Origin: CAZUMJ01 sp964621605
GTDB taxonomy: Bacteria > Actinomycetota > Acidimicrobiia > Acidimicrobiales > Iamiaceae
DNA: 28,632 nucleotides
Assembly: GCA_964621605.1 (NCBI GenBank)
Contig: CAZUMJ010000039.1
Coordinates: 1 to 28,632 of the forward strand
Direction of reading: 5' to 3'
Part shown: positions 14,703-21,828 of the stretch, piece by piece
Layout of the letters: each line of letters begins with the position of its first letter
How positions within the stretch are numbered: the first letter of the stretch is position 1
Program-made: the position numbers and the translations under genes
The notes under the pieces: model-generated
Databases searched by the model: none
What the model was told of the DNA's origin: nothing
Seen by the model: the letters and a program-made list of their open reading frames with translations, nothing else

Positions 14703-15257
14703 TCAGGTGGTTGCTGTGGTGCCGGCGCCGGGCGCGCTGTCTTGGCCCACGATGACGATCACGGTCGCGTTCTGGGCACCGGTCGGCAGCGACGCCGCGC
14801 TCGACATCGGCTGCGGCGTCTTCACGGGGAGTTTGAGGAGGTTGGCGATGGCTATCGCGTCGCCCTGGGCTCCGTTGGCGTAGTAGATCGCACTGGTGGG
14901 CGTCGCCGTCGTGTCTGCGATCTGCACGCTCGTGTAGCCGGCCGGCGTGAGCTTCGCCCGGTTGTCACCCGCTGCCGTCGTACTCGCCCCGCCGGTGCCG
15001 TTGAAGATCGCGACGCTCACCCCAGCCGGTGCGTTCGTCGCCGGAGGCGCCGGCGCGGTCGTCTCCTGTGGGATCGACGGCACTCCGCCCGCCACGGTCG
15101 TAGAGGACTTGGAGGCGGCCTTCGCCGTGCCGGTGTCGATGAGGCTGCCGTTCCCGCCTCGGGCGAGCAGGACCACACCCAACACGACCGCCACAACGAT
15201 CACGACGATGCCACGGGTCGTTCCGGCTGCAGGCGCGGTGGGTCGCTCGGGACTCAT
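14703..15257 (-). CDS. Membrane-anchored LytR C-terminal-domain-like protein
   Basis: A 184-residue protein. A short cytosolic N-terminus (MSPERPTAPAAGTTR) leads into one membrane helix (GIVVIVVAVVLGVVLLARGG, about residues 16-35). An Ala/Ser/Thr/Pro-rich linker follows, then a domain beginning VSVAIFNGTGGASTTAAGDNRAKLTPAGY and ending ATVIVIVGQDS. The IFNGT start, the AGY-x-V strand and the VIVIVG end match the LytR_C domain, found alone or on LytR-CpsA-Psr cell-wall enzymes. Location is outside the membrane. The ATG at 15257 has AGGA 7 bases upstream; an earlier in-frame start at 15329 lacks support. It is the first gene of an operon with the OtsB-like gene, and a tRNA lies upstream on the same strand. 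Confidence 0.75.
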   Translation of the reverse strand: MSPERPTAPAAGTTRGIVVIVVAVVLGVVLLARGGNGSLIDTGTAKAASKSSTTVAGGVPSIPQETTAPAPPATNAPAGVSVAIFNGTGGASTTAAGDNRAKLTPAGYTSVQIADTTATPTSAIYYANGAQGDAIAIANLLKLPVKTPQPMSSAASLPTGAQNATVIVIVGQDSAPGAGTTATT

Positions 15258-15354
15258 CCCTCCATCCTGCCCGATGAGCGCCGGCCGACACAGCCACGCC
15301 CCTTCGGATGTGCAGTGATGCCGCGGCATCGCGCGCGTGCCGGCGACATCGGAG

Positions 15355-15428
15355 AGCCCGCGGTGGGATTCGAACCCACGGCCTGCCGCTTACAAGGCGG
15401 CTGCTCTGGCCAACTGAGCTACACGGGC
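15355..15428 (-). tRNA. tRNA-Thr (anticodon UGU)
   Basis: A complete cloverleaf on the minus strand. Acceptor GCCCGTG pairs with CGCGGGC (one G-U pair). The D arm is GCTC..GAGC, the anticodon arm is GCCGC-CTTGTAA-GCGGC with anticodon TGT, and the T arm is GTGGG-TTCGAAT-CCCAC. It reads ACA codons. CCA is not encoded. On the opposite strand this gives the classic false peptide GGIRTHGLPLTRR. Confidence 0.95.
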
Positions 15429-15473
15429 GACGTGCGCCTGCGAGCGTAGAGCAAGGCAGCGCGCGCACGATTC

Positions 15474-15488
15474 CTGACGCTGCGTCAG
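15474..15488 (+). promoter_or_regulatory. 15-bp palindrome upstream of the acyl-CoA ligase gene
   Basis: CTGACGC-T-GCGTCAG is a perfect palindrome about 20 bp upstream of a TACCGT -10-like hexamer (15508-15513) and 83 bp before the ligase ATG. The size and symmetry suit a TetR-, MarR- or GntR-type repressor. It also lies upstream of the divergent tRNA. No regulator gene is adjacent. Confidence 0.45.
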
Positions 15489-15571
15489 AACGCTTGGCGC
15501 TTCCCCTGGTACCGTCGCCCCCGGCATCTCACCACCCACGCCGCGCGTCCAGCCACCTCGGAGCGAGCCTC

Positions 15572-17167
15572 ATGCCCACCGCCGCCCACACGATCCCCGA
15601 ACTGCTCGCCGAGGCCGTCACGGCGTATGGGCCAAGCGAGGCACTCGTCGACGGAGACGTGCACCTGAGCTTCACCGAGTTCGGCGACGCGGTCGCACGC
15701 GCCGCTCGGGCCCTCGTCGCACACGGAGTTGCGGTCGGCGACCGGGTCGCGATCTGGGCGCCGAACTGCTGGGAATGGCCGGTCGTCGCGCTCGGCGCCC
15801 ACCTGGCCGGTGCGGTGGTCGTGCCGATCAACACGCGCTACAAGGCGGCGGAGGCCGCATACCTACTCGAACGATCGCGGGCGCGCGTGCTCTTCACCGT
15901 CACCGGCTTCCTCGAAACGGACTACGTGGCGTTGCTGCGCGACGGAGACAACCCACCGGAGCTCCCCGACCTCGACACGGTCGTCGTGCTGCGTGGCACC
16001 CCATCGCACGGGTCCATGGCACTCGACGAGTTCCTCCGCGCAGGCGATGCCGACAGGGCCGCAGCGGTTGAGGCCACACGCCGGGCGGCCGCGGTGTCCC
16101 CCGAGGACCCGTGTCACCTGATGTTCACCTCGGGCACCACGGGCAAGCCAAAGGGCGTCGTGCTCGCACACGGGCCCACGGTGCGTGGCTACGACTCGTG
16201 GGCAGAGGTCGTGGGACTTCGGCCGGGCGACCGCTACCTCGTCGTGAACCCCTACTTCCACAGCTTCGGCCTGAACGCCGGCATCCTGGCGTGCCTGCTG
16301 CGCGGGGCCACCAACCTGCCGCAGGCCACCTTCGATGTACCCGAGGTCATGCGACGCGTCGCCGCGGATGGCATCACGATGCTCCCCGGACCGCCCGCGA
16401 TCTACCAGACGATCCTCAACCACCCAGATCGGGCCGACTTCGACCTGTCGAGCCTGCGCCTGGCCGTGACCGGCGCGGCGGCGATCCCCGTCGAGCTCAT
16501 CCAGCGCATGCGCGACGAGCTCGGCTTCGAGACCGTCGTGACCGGCTACGGCCTCACCGAGGCGAGCGGCATCGCCACGATGTGCCGCCACGACGACGAC
16601 GCCGAGACGATCGCCACGACGTCGGGCAGGGCCATCCCCGACGTCGAGGTCCGGGTCGTCGACGACGCCGGCAACGAGATGCCCCGAGGCGAACCCGGCG
16701 AGATCGTCGTGCGCGGCTACAACGTGATGCAGGGCTACTTCGAAGACGCAGCGGCAACCGCGGAAGCGATCGACGCCGATGGGTGGCTGCACACCGGCGA
16801 CATCGGAGACATGGACGAGCGCGGCTACATCCGCATCACCGACCGCAAGAAGGACATGTTCATCACCGGCGGCTTCAACGCCTACCCCGCCGAGATAGAA
16901 GGCCTGCTCGCGGAGCACCCCGCGGTGGGCCAGGTTGCGGTGATCGGCATCCCCGACGATCGCCTCGGGGAGGTCGGCATGGCGTTCGTCGTGGCACGCA
17001 CCGGCACATCGCCCGACCCGGACGAGATCATCGCGTGGAGCCGCGAGCACATGGCGAACTTCAAGGCACCGCGCCGTGTCGAGATCGTCGACGCGCTCCC
17101 CTTGAACGCCACCGGGAAGGTCGTCAAGGACGAGCTGCGCGCCCGCGCTGCGGGCGGCGACACCTGA
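15572..17167 (+). CDS. Acyl-CoA synthetase, FadD3-like
   Basis: A 531-residue AMP-forming acyl-CoA ligase that activates a carboxylic acid with ATP and CoA. Motifs in order: P-loop FTSGTTGKPKGVV (near residue 185), NPYFHSFGLNAGILACLL, LPGPPAIYQTIL, the adenine motif YGLTEASGIATMCR, GWLHTGDIG, the hinge DRKKDMFITGGFNAYPAEIE and the catalytic Lys in NATGKVVKDEL. The combination closely follows FadD3, the ligase for the last two steroid rings (from memory), but other FadD substrates are possible since no steroid genes are near. The ATG has GGAGCGAG upstream. A 15-bp palindrome in the promoter suggests repressor control. Its 3' end is 7 bp from the convergent oxidoreductase. Confidence 0.9.
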   Translation: MPTAAHTIPELLAEAVTAYGPSEALVDGDVHLSFTEFGDAVARAARALVAHGVAVGDRVAIWAPNCWEWPVVALGAHLAGAVVVPINTRYKAAEAAYLLERSRARVLFTVTGFLETDYVALLRDGDNPPELPDLDTVVVLRGTPSHGSMALDEFLRAGDADRAAAVEATRRAAAVSPEDPCHLMFTSGTTGKPKGVVLAHGPTVRGYDSWAEVVGLRPGDRYLVVNPYFHSFGLNAGILACLLRGATNLPQATFDVPEVMRRVAADGITMLPGPPAIYQTILNHPDRADFDLSSLRLAVTGAAAIPVELIQRMRDELGFETVVTGYGLTEASGIATMCRHDDDAETIATTSGRAIPDVEVRVVDDAGNEMPRGEPGEIVVRGYNVMQGYFEDAAATAEAIDADGWLHTGDIGDMDERGYIRITDRKKDMFITGGFNAYPAEIEGLLAEHPAVGQVAVIGIPDDRLGEVGMAFVVARTGTSPDPDEIIAWSREHMANFKAPRRVEIVDALPLNATGKVVKDELRARAAGGDT

Positions 17168-17174
17168 CCCGCGC

Positions 17175-18167
17175 TCAGCGGCGTGCCCGAACCGCCGGGA
17201 TCACGACGTCACCGAGCAGACGCAAGCTCTCCCACGACGCGTCAGGCGGCAGGCCTCCACAGAGCGGGTGCGCGGTGACGGCGCCGTACTCGCCCGCGCG
17301 GCACCGCTCGATCAGCTCATCGGGTGTCGCCACCACGTAGACCCCCGCGCGCCGCATCTCGTCGACATCGCCCGAGGTGTCACGCACGAACGAGGTCGCC
17401 GAGCCGTGCCACGCCGCGTACGACCGCGCATCGTGCGCCAGGTGCATCCCCCAACGGTCCCAGAACCCATCCGGATCGTGGGAGCAGAACACGGTGCCAG
17501 GCCCAGGAGGTGGCTGCACGACCGCTCCGGGGTCGCGGCCGAGCTCGATACACGCTTGGCGGTAGACCTCTGCGAGCTCGACGTCGGCGACCTGCGGATA
17601 GAACCCGAGTCCGAAGCGGGCGGCTCGGCGCGCCGCCGCGGTCGATCCGCCGCCGTAGAAGACAAGGCGGCGTGCCGAGTCGCGCAACGCAGGCGTGAGA
17701 ACGTGCTCACGACCGCCACGACGCACCGGCTCACCGCTCCAGATCGCCGTCAGCACCTCGAGCGTGCGCTCCATGTGCTCACCGCGCGCCGCCCATGCTC
17801 GCTCGAAGAGCGCGTACTCCTCGGGGCGATAGCCCAAGCCGAGCACGCAGATCACCCGTCCGCCGCTCACGAGATCGACGACCGCAAGGTCTTCGGCGAG
17901 ACGAACCGGATCGTGCAGGGGCGCCAGCGATGCTGCGACCGTGAGGAAGATGCGCGTCGTGCGCGCCGCGAGCGCAGCGACGAACACGAACGGAGACGGC
18001 AGATAGCCATCCGGCACGGCATGGTGCTCACTCACCACCAACGAGTCGAAGCCCGCCTCGTCGACGTAGCGCGCCTGTTCGAGCGCGGCGGCGTACAGCT
18101 CTGCATGGCTCGGCGACCCCTCTGCGAGGTAGCGCCGCAGGTCGTAGCGGGCCACGAAGTACGTCAC
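17175..18167 (-). CDS. Luciferase-like (LLM) flavin-dependent oxidoreductase
   Basis: A 330-residue TIM-barrel oxidoreductase of the bacterial luciferase-like superfamily, using FMN or F420. Signatures: EQARYVDEAGFDSLVVSEHHAV (about residues 30-51), the LTVAASLAPLHDPVRLAEDLAVVDLVSGGRVICVLGLGYRPEEY block, GGGSTAAARRAARFGLGF and the C-terminal YVVATPDELIERC. The substrate cannot be read from sequence. The start is placed at GTG 18167 with GAGG 9 bases upstream. The frame extends to 18215 but would then overlap rlmB by 29 bp. It lies 19 bp after rlmB on the same strand, probably the tail of the ispD-ispF-rlmB operon. Confidence 0.87.
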   Translation of the reverse strand: MTYFVARYDLRRYLAEGSPSHAELYAAALEQARYVDEAGFDSLVVSEHHAVPDGYLPSPFVFVAALAARTTRIFLTVAASLAPLHDPVRLAEDLAVVDLVSGGRVICVLGLGYRPEEYALFERAWAARGEHMERTLEVLTAIWSGEPVRRGGREHVLTPALRDSARRLVFYGGGSTAAARRAARFGLGFYPQVADVELAEVYRQACIELGRDPGAVVQPPPGPGTVFCSHDPDGFWDRWGMHLAHDARSYAAWHGSATSFVRDTSGDVDEMRRAGVYVVATPDELIERCRAGEYGAVTAHPLCGGLPPDASWESLRLLGDVVIPAVRARR

Positions 18168-18186
18168 GGTTCTCGCCTCGCTCGGT

Positions 18187-19317
18187 TCAACCCGACTTCG
18201 GGCTCGTCGCAGCACGCGACCGGGCGCGCGTCACCTCGAAGCATGCGAGCGCGCCCGCAACCGACACGTTCAGCGAGTCGAGCCGCCCCTGCACCGGGAT
18301 GCGCGCCACCTGGTCGCAGCGTTCACGCACGAGACGGCTCAACCCACGCCCCTCCGCGCCCAGCACCAACACGACGGGCTCGGTGAGCGACGCCAGGTCC
18401 CAGACGGTCGCGTCACCGCGCTCGTCGAGACCCACCGACCACACACCGGCGTCGCGCAAGCGGGTCAACGCCGTCGGCAGCCCTCCCACGAGCGCGATGG
18501 GGAGGTGCTCGATCGCGCCCGCTGCGGCCTTCGCCACGGTGGGGGTGACATGCACCGCGCGGTGCTTGGGGAGGAGCACACCCGACACGCCGGCGACCTC
18601 GGCGCTGCGCAACAAGGCCCCTAGGTTGTGCGGATCGGTGACGCCGTCCAGCGCAAGGAGGAACGGTGCCCGACCATCTCGGCGTTCGACGAGCTCATCG
18701 AGCATCGCCTCGGGGAGAGGGGCCGCGCTGGCGATCACCCCCTGGGGTGCATCGGTCCGGGCGAGCGCCTCGATGCGTCCACGGCTGATGGTGCGCACCG
18801 GGACGTGGGCGTCGCCCGCCAACTCGACGATGTCATCGATGACGTCCGCGGCATCGAGGTCGGCGGCCAGCAGCACCTCACGCACGCGTCGACGCCCGGC
18901 GAGCAGCAGCTCGCGCACCGCCTGGCGGCCCTCCACCTGCTCGCCGCCGAGCCCACGCGGCGCACCCGCGCGGCCTTTGGGCGATGCCGCCTCGCGATCG
19001 CCGCCGCGCGCGCCCTGATCGAGGTCACTGGACCTGGAACGACCCGCTCCGCCGCGTCCCCGCGCGCCGTCGGCGCCGCCCCGACCTCTCGACGAAGCAT
19101 CGGCGCCGCGCCCGACGGCCGATCCTCCCGCGCCGCGACGCGGGGCTGGGGCTCCACGCCCAGGCGGGCCACCCCCATGAGAGCCGCCGCCCGAACGCCC
19201 CGAACCCGACGAACGACCCGCACCGGTCCCGCCGGACCGGCTCGCACCCGAGCTGCGCCCGCGACCACCCCCGCCGCTCCGCCCGGAACCGGCTGGCCCA
19301 CTCTGACGCGGGCTCAC
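18187..19317 (-). CDS. rlmB: 23S rRNA 2'-O-methyltransferase RlmB/TrmH family, with RGG-like tail
   Basis: A 376-residue SPOUT methyltransferase that 2'-O-methylates rRNA (G2251 in E. coli for RlmB). Residues 126-200 are the RNA-binding substrate domain (VEGRQAVRELLLAG). The catalytic knot has motif 1 (ALDGVTDPHNLGALLRSAEVAG), motif 2 (VLGAEGRGLSRLVRERCD) and motif 3 (SLNVSVAGALACFE). Residues 1-125 are low-complexity Arg/Gly/Ser/Ala, roughly half Gly plus Arg, with repeated RSG, GRG and RGG; this is probably disordered and RNA-binding. Shorter basic tails occur in actinobacterial homologues. The GTG start overlaps the ispF stop by 4 bases (GTGA), so the tail is translated by coupling. Confidence 0.93.
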   Translation of the reverse strand: MSPRQSGPAGSGRSGGGGRGRSSGASRSGGTGAGRSSGSGRSGGGSHGGGPPGRGAPAPRRGAGGSAVGRGADASSRGRGGADGARGRGGAGRSRSSDLDQGARGGDREAASPKGRAGAPRGLGGEQVEGRQAVRELLLAGRRRVREVLLAADLDAADVIDDIVELAGDAHVPVRTISRGRIEALARTDAPQGVIASAAPLPEAMLDELVERRDGRAPFLLALDGVTDPHNLGALLRSAEVAGVSGVLLPKHRAVHVTPTVAKAAAGAIEHLPIALVGGLPTALTRLRDAGVWSVGLDERGDATVWDLASLTEPVVLVLGAEGRGLSRLVRERCDQVARIPVQGRLDSLNVSVAGALACFEVTRARSRAATSPKSG

Positions 19318-19790
19318 GGCTGCACCAGCAGCGCGACCGCGAAGCACGCCACGCCTTCACGTCGTCCGAGCGCTCCCAGGCCCTCCGGACGCCGCCCCTT
19401 GACCGTGACAGGCGCGCCGACCACAGCCGACAAGCGTTCGACCATGTCTGCCCGGTGCGGTGCCAGCTTGGGTTCTTCCGCCAAGACCGAGCAATCGATG
19501 TTGGACGGCTCCCAGCCGGCCGTTCGCACCCGTCTCACTACCTCAGCCAACAACGCCATGCTGTCTGCTCCTGCCCATCGCTCGTCGGTATCGGGAAACA
19601 GTGCGCCGAGGTCACCGAGCCCGCTGGCACCCAGCAACGCCTCGGCACATGCGTGCGCGACGACGTCGGCGTCGCTGTGGCCCCGCAGGCCCCTTCCCGG
19701 GAAGGTCACCCCGCCCAGCACAAGCGGCCGCTGCTCGTCAGCGCCACAGAATGGATGGACGTCGAAGCCCTGCCCGACTCGGATCTGCAT
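19314..19790 (-). CDS. ispF: 2-C-methyl-D-erythritol 2,4-cyclodiphosphate synthase
   Basis: The fifth enzyme of the MEP isoprenoid pathway, 158 residues, trimeric and metal-dependent. VGQGFDVHPF carries the metal ligands Asp and His. RGHSDADVVAHACAEALLGASGLGDLGALFPDTD is the signature segment, and KLAPH plus VTVKGRRPEGLGALGRREGVAC close the active site. The ATG at 19790 has AGGAG 5 bases upstream; a GTG two codons earlier overlaps the ispD stop but lies inside that Shine-Dalgarno. It is 2 bp after ispD and overlaps rlmB by 4 bases: one operon, as in mycobacteria, although there cysS separates ispF from the methyltransferase gene. Confidence 0.96.
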   Translation of the reverse strand: MQIRVGQGFDVHPFCGADEQRPLVLGGVTFPGRGLRGHSDADVVAHACAEALLGASGLGDLGALFPDTDERWAGADSMALLAEVVRRVRTAGWEPSNIDCSVLAEEPKLAPHRADMVERLSAVVGAPVTVKGRRPEGLGALGRREGVACFAVALLVQP

Positions 19791-19792
19791 GC

Positions 19793-20488
19793 TCACTCCT
19801 GTCGTGCGCACGTCGTGGACTGCCCGTCGCCGGCCATGCGCTGCGCGAGCACCGCGGCGGCGAGGGCGAGGTCGTCGGGTTCGGTGACCTTGCGGTTGGC
19901 GGCCTCACCTGGCACGACCACGACGTTGCCGCCGGCGCGTTCGACCAGCGTGGCGTCATCTGTCGCGTCCGGGTCTCCTTCGTGGGCGGCCCGCAGCACC
20001 GCGGCCCTGAAGCCCTGGGGGGTCTGCACCGCCACCAGGCCGTCACGATCGACGACGCCACCGTCGATGCGTCGCAAGGTGTCGGCAACGGCCACTCCCG
20101 GTACGGCGGCGTCAGCCCCACCACGCACCGCGGACACGATGGCGCGAAACAACGCGGGCGTCGCCAAGGGACGAGCGGCATCGTGCACGAGGATCACCTC
20201 GGCGTCGGAGGGCACGGCAACGAGGCCTGCGCGCACCGAGTCGGCACGCGTCCGACCGCCGGCCACCACGCGATCGGCGCCCGCCTCGACGGCTGCGACA
20301 TCCCTCGTCGGCACCACCAGCACGACCCCGTCTGCCGCCGAGTGAGCCGCTGCCAGGGCGTGATCGACAACCCGACGGCCACCCAAGATCTCGTACTGCT
20401 TCACCGCGCCGAAGCGCGTGCCGCTGCCGCCCGCGACGACGATCGCCCAAACGGGCCCGGTCGCAGGAGGGTCGGCGGCGGCAGACAT
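19793..20488 (-). CDS. ispD: 2-C-methyl-D-erythritol 4-phosphate cytidylyltransferase
   Basis: The third enzyme of the MEP pathway, joining CTP and methylerythritol phosphate. 231 residues. Signatures: IVVAGGSGTRFGAVKQYEILGG (CTP-binding loop with Arg and Lys), GGRTRADSVRAGL, VLVHDAARPL, VQTPQGF, DATDDATLVE and NRKVTEPDDL. The start is ATG 20488, just before the domain; an in-frame start at 20551 would overlap the divergent crp-like promoter. A TAGCGT hexamer ends 10 bases upstream. It is the first gene of the ispD-ispF-rlmB cluster. Confidence 0.96.
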   Translation of the reverse strand: MSAAADPPATGPVWAIVVAGGSGTRFGAVKQYEILGGRRVVDHALAAAHSAADGVVLVVPTRDVAAVEAGADRVVAGGRTRADSVRAGLVAVPSDAEVILVHDAARPLATPALFRAIVSAVRGGADAAVPGVAVADTLRRIDGGVVDRDGLVAVQTPQGFRAAVLRAAHEGDPDATDDATLVERAGGNVVVVPGEAANRKVTEPDDLALAAAVLAQRMAGDGQSTTCARQE

Positions 20489-20542
20489 GGCGCCCGGCAC
20501 GCTACCGCTGTCGCATGTGCCACGTTTCAAGCCACCGCCGGT

Positions 20543-20548
20543 TACGCT
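20543..20548 (+). promoter_or_regulatory. Leaderless -10 element of the crp-like gene
   Basis: TACGCT-CACGCC-GTG: a TAnnnT hexamer exactly 6 bases before the GTG start, with no Shine-Dalgarno present. Confidence 0.55.
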
Positions 20549-20554
20549 CACGCC

Positions 20555-21214
20555 GTGATCGACCCCACGCTGCTGGAAGACGTCGAGTTGCTCCGCGAGT
20601 TCACGCCAGAGGAACGCATGGCACTCGCCGGTGCGGCAGCGAAACGCTCACTGCTCCGCAACGACGTGATCTTCAGCGAGAGCGATACACCGACGGACCT
20701 GTTCGTCGTGCTGTCAGGCCGCATCGCCATCGCCAACAAGTCGATCGACGGGCGCGAGTCGATGGTGGCTCTCATGGAAGCGGGCGACCTGTTCGGCGAG
20801 ATGGGGCTCTTCGACGGCGAGGGCCGGTCTGCCGAGGCCCGAGCGCTCGAGCCGTCATCAGTGCTCGTGCTCCCCTATGAGCCGGTGCGCGCCACCTACC
20901 AGAACCGTCCCGACCTGCTGTGGGATGTCGTGCGCCTCCTGGCTGCACGCATCCGCGTCACAGACACTGCGCTCGCCGACTCCGTCTTCCTCGACGTCAC
21001 AGGCCGTACCGCGAAGCGCCTTCTCGAGCTGGCGGGTGACGCTGACGAGTTCACCCTTCCCATCACGCAGGAAGAGCTCGCCGGCATGGTTGGCGCCTCG
21101 CGCGAACGGGTCAACAAGGCGATCGCCAGCTTCGTGCGACTCGGCTGGATCGACCAGGCAGACCGCCGGTACCGCATCCTCAAGCGCGAAGAGCTGAACC
21201 GCCGCTCCACCTGA
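20555..21214 (+). CDS. Crp/Fnr-family transcription regulator
   Basis: A 219-residue regulator with an N-terminal cyclic-nucleotide-binding domain and a C-terminal winged helix. The first (about residues 10-120) contains DLFVVLSGRIAIANKS and the phosphate cassette FGEMGLFDGEGRSAEARAL, which keeps Gly-Glu and Arg-Ser. A long dimer helix follows. The DNA-binding part is LPITQEELAGMVGASRERVNKAIASFVRLGWI (about 168-200). It resembles the cAMP receptor protein of mycobacteria. No Fe-S cysteines are present, so an Fnr-type oxygen sensor is excluded. The GTG start is supported by a leaderless -10 element. It is divergent from ispD with 66 bp between starts. Ligand likely cAMP (inference). Confidence 0.92.
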   Translation: MIDPTLLEDVELLREFTPEERMALAGAAAKRSLLRNDVIFSESDTPTDLFVVLSGRIAIANKSIDGRESMVALMEAGDLFGEMGLFDGEGRSAEARALEPSSVLVLPYEPVRATYQNRPDLLWDVVRLLAARIRVTDTALADSVFLDVTGRTAKRLLELAGDADEFTLPITQEELAGMVGASRERVNKAIASFVRLGWIDQADRRYRILKREELNRRST

Positions 21215-21217
21215 ACC

Positions 21218-21252
21218 TGACCGGGTGCCGGGGCCGAACGCCCCGCCGGTCA
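21218..21252 (+). terminator. Hairpin after the crp-like gene
   Basis: Outer arms TGACCGG (21218-21224) and CCGGTCA (21246-21252); inner arms GGGGC (21230-21234) and GCCCC (21240-21244). It starts 4 bp after the stop codon. No U-run follows. Confidence 0.5.
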
Positions 21253-21414
21253 CGGCACTTCGTTCCGCTGCGCAGCTCCGAACAGGCCTCGATGCCCTCG
21301 GCTACGAACCATCGCCGGCTTTCCACCAGCGGGGAATACGTTGTGCTGGCGCAACGGGTGTGCTGAGATGGATGGACTTCCCCTCGACCCAGCCCAAAGC
21401 CTCCTGGAGCGCCC

Positions 21415-21723
21415 GTGGCCCTGAGCGAGAAGTCCCGCGCCACCATGTACACCTACTTCGCCGCGACAGACCTCGGAGAGGAGGCCACCTCCGACATGCT
21501 CTCGAACTTCCCCTCCCTCGAGTTCGACACGCTCGTCACGAAAGACTTCCTCCGCGCCGAGCTCAACGCTCTTCGCGGAGAGCTACGCGACGAGCTCCAC
21601 AGCGAGATCGGAGGGCTTCGCACCGAGGTGCACAGCGAGCTTCGCCGCATGACGACCTGGCTGATCGCCACGATGATCACGCTGAACGGGCTCACCTCCG
21701 GTCTTCTCCTCGCTATCCACTGA
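21415..21723 (+). CDS. Small coiled-coil membrane protein
   Basis: A 102-residue protein of unknown function. After a hydrophilic N-terminus (ALSEKSRATMYTYFAATDLGEEATSDML) comes a charged helical stretch with heptad-like Leu/Glu/Arg spacing (FLRAELNALRGELRDELHSE, about 45-64, continuing to 77). One C-terminal membrane helix follows (MTTWLIATMITLNGLTSGLLLA). The layout of coiled coil plus tail anchor recalls short DUF1640-like proteins, but I claim no homology. The GTG start has CTGGAG 5 bases upstream. It stands alone between the crp-like gene and disA. Confidence 0.7.
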   Translation: MALSEKSRATMYTYFAATDLGEEATSDMLSNFPSLEFDTLVTKDFLRAELNALRGELRDELHSEIGGLRTEVHSELRRMTTWLIATMITLNGLTSGLLLAIH

Positions 21724-21741
21724 GGCCAACGGCTGAGCGGA

Positions 21742-21798
21742 GGCGCCGGGATCGGCGTGGCCGCGAGCATCGCGTGCCCCCAGGTCCCGGACGGCGCC
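21742..21798. terminator. Possible bidirectional hairpin between convergent genes
   Basis: GGCGCC-GGGA (21742-21751) can pair with TCCC (21785-21788) and GGCGCC (21793-21798), with a 4-base bulge. It lies between the small membrane protein and the 3' end of disA. Weak evidence. Confidence 0.3.
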
Positions 21799-21828
21799 GT
21801 GTGCAGGCCCCACGCGCGACGCGGTCGA

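Noticed and set aside
12639..15449. 936-residue plus-strand frame
   Set aside because: It crosses the second acyltransferase out of frame and otsB and the LytR_C gene antisense; its composition is Arg/Pro-rich and no domain is visible.
15308..15571. N-terminal extension of the acyl-CoA ligase containing GGIRTHGLPLTRR
   Set aside because: This peptide is the antisense reading of the tRNA-Thr gene, a well-known annotation artefact.
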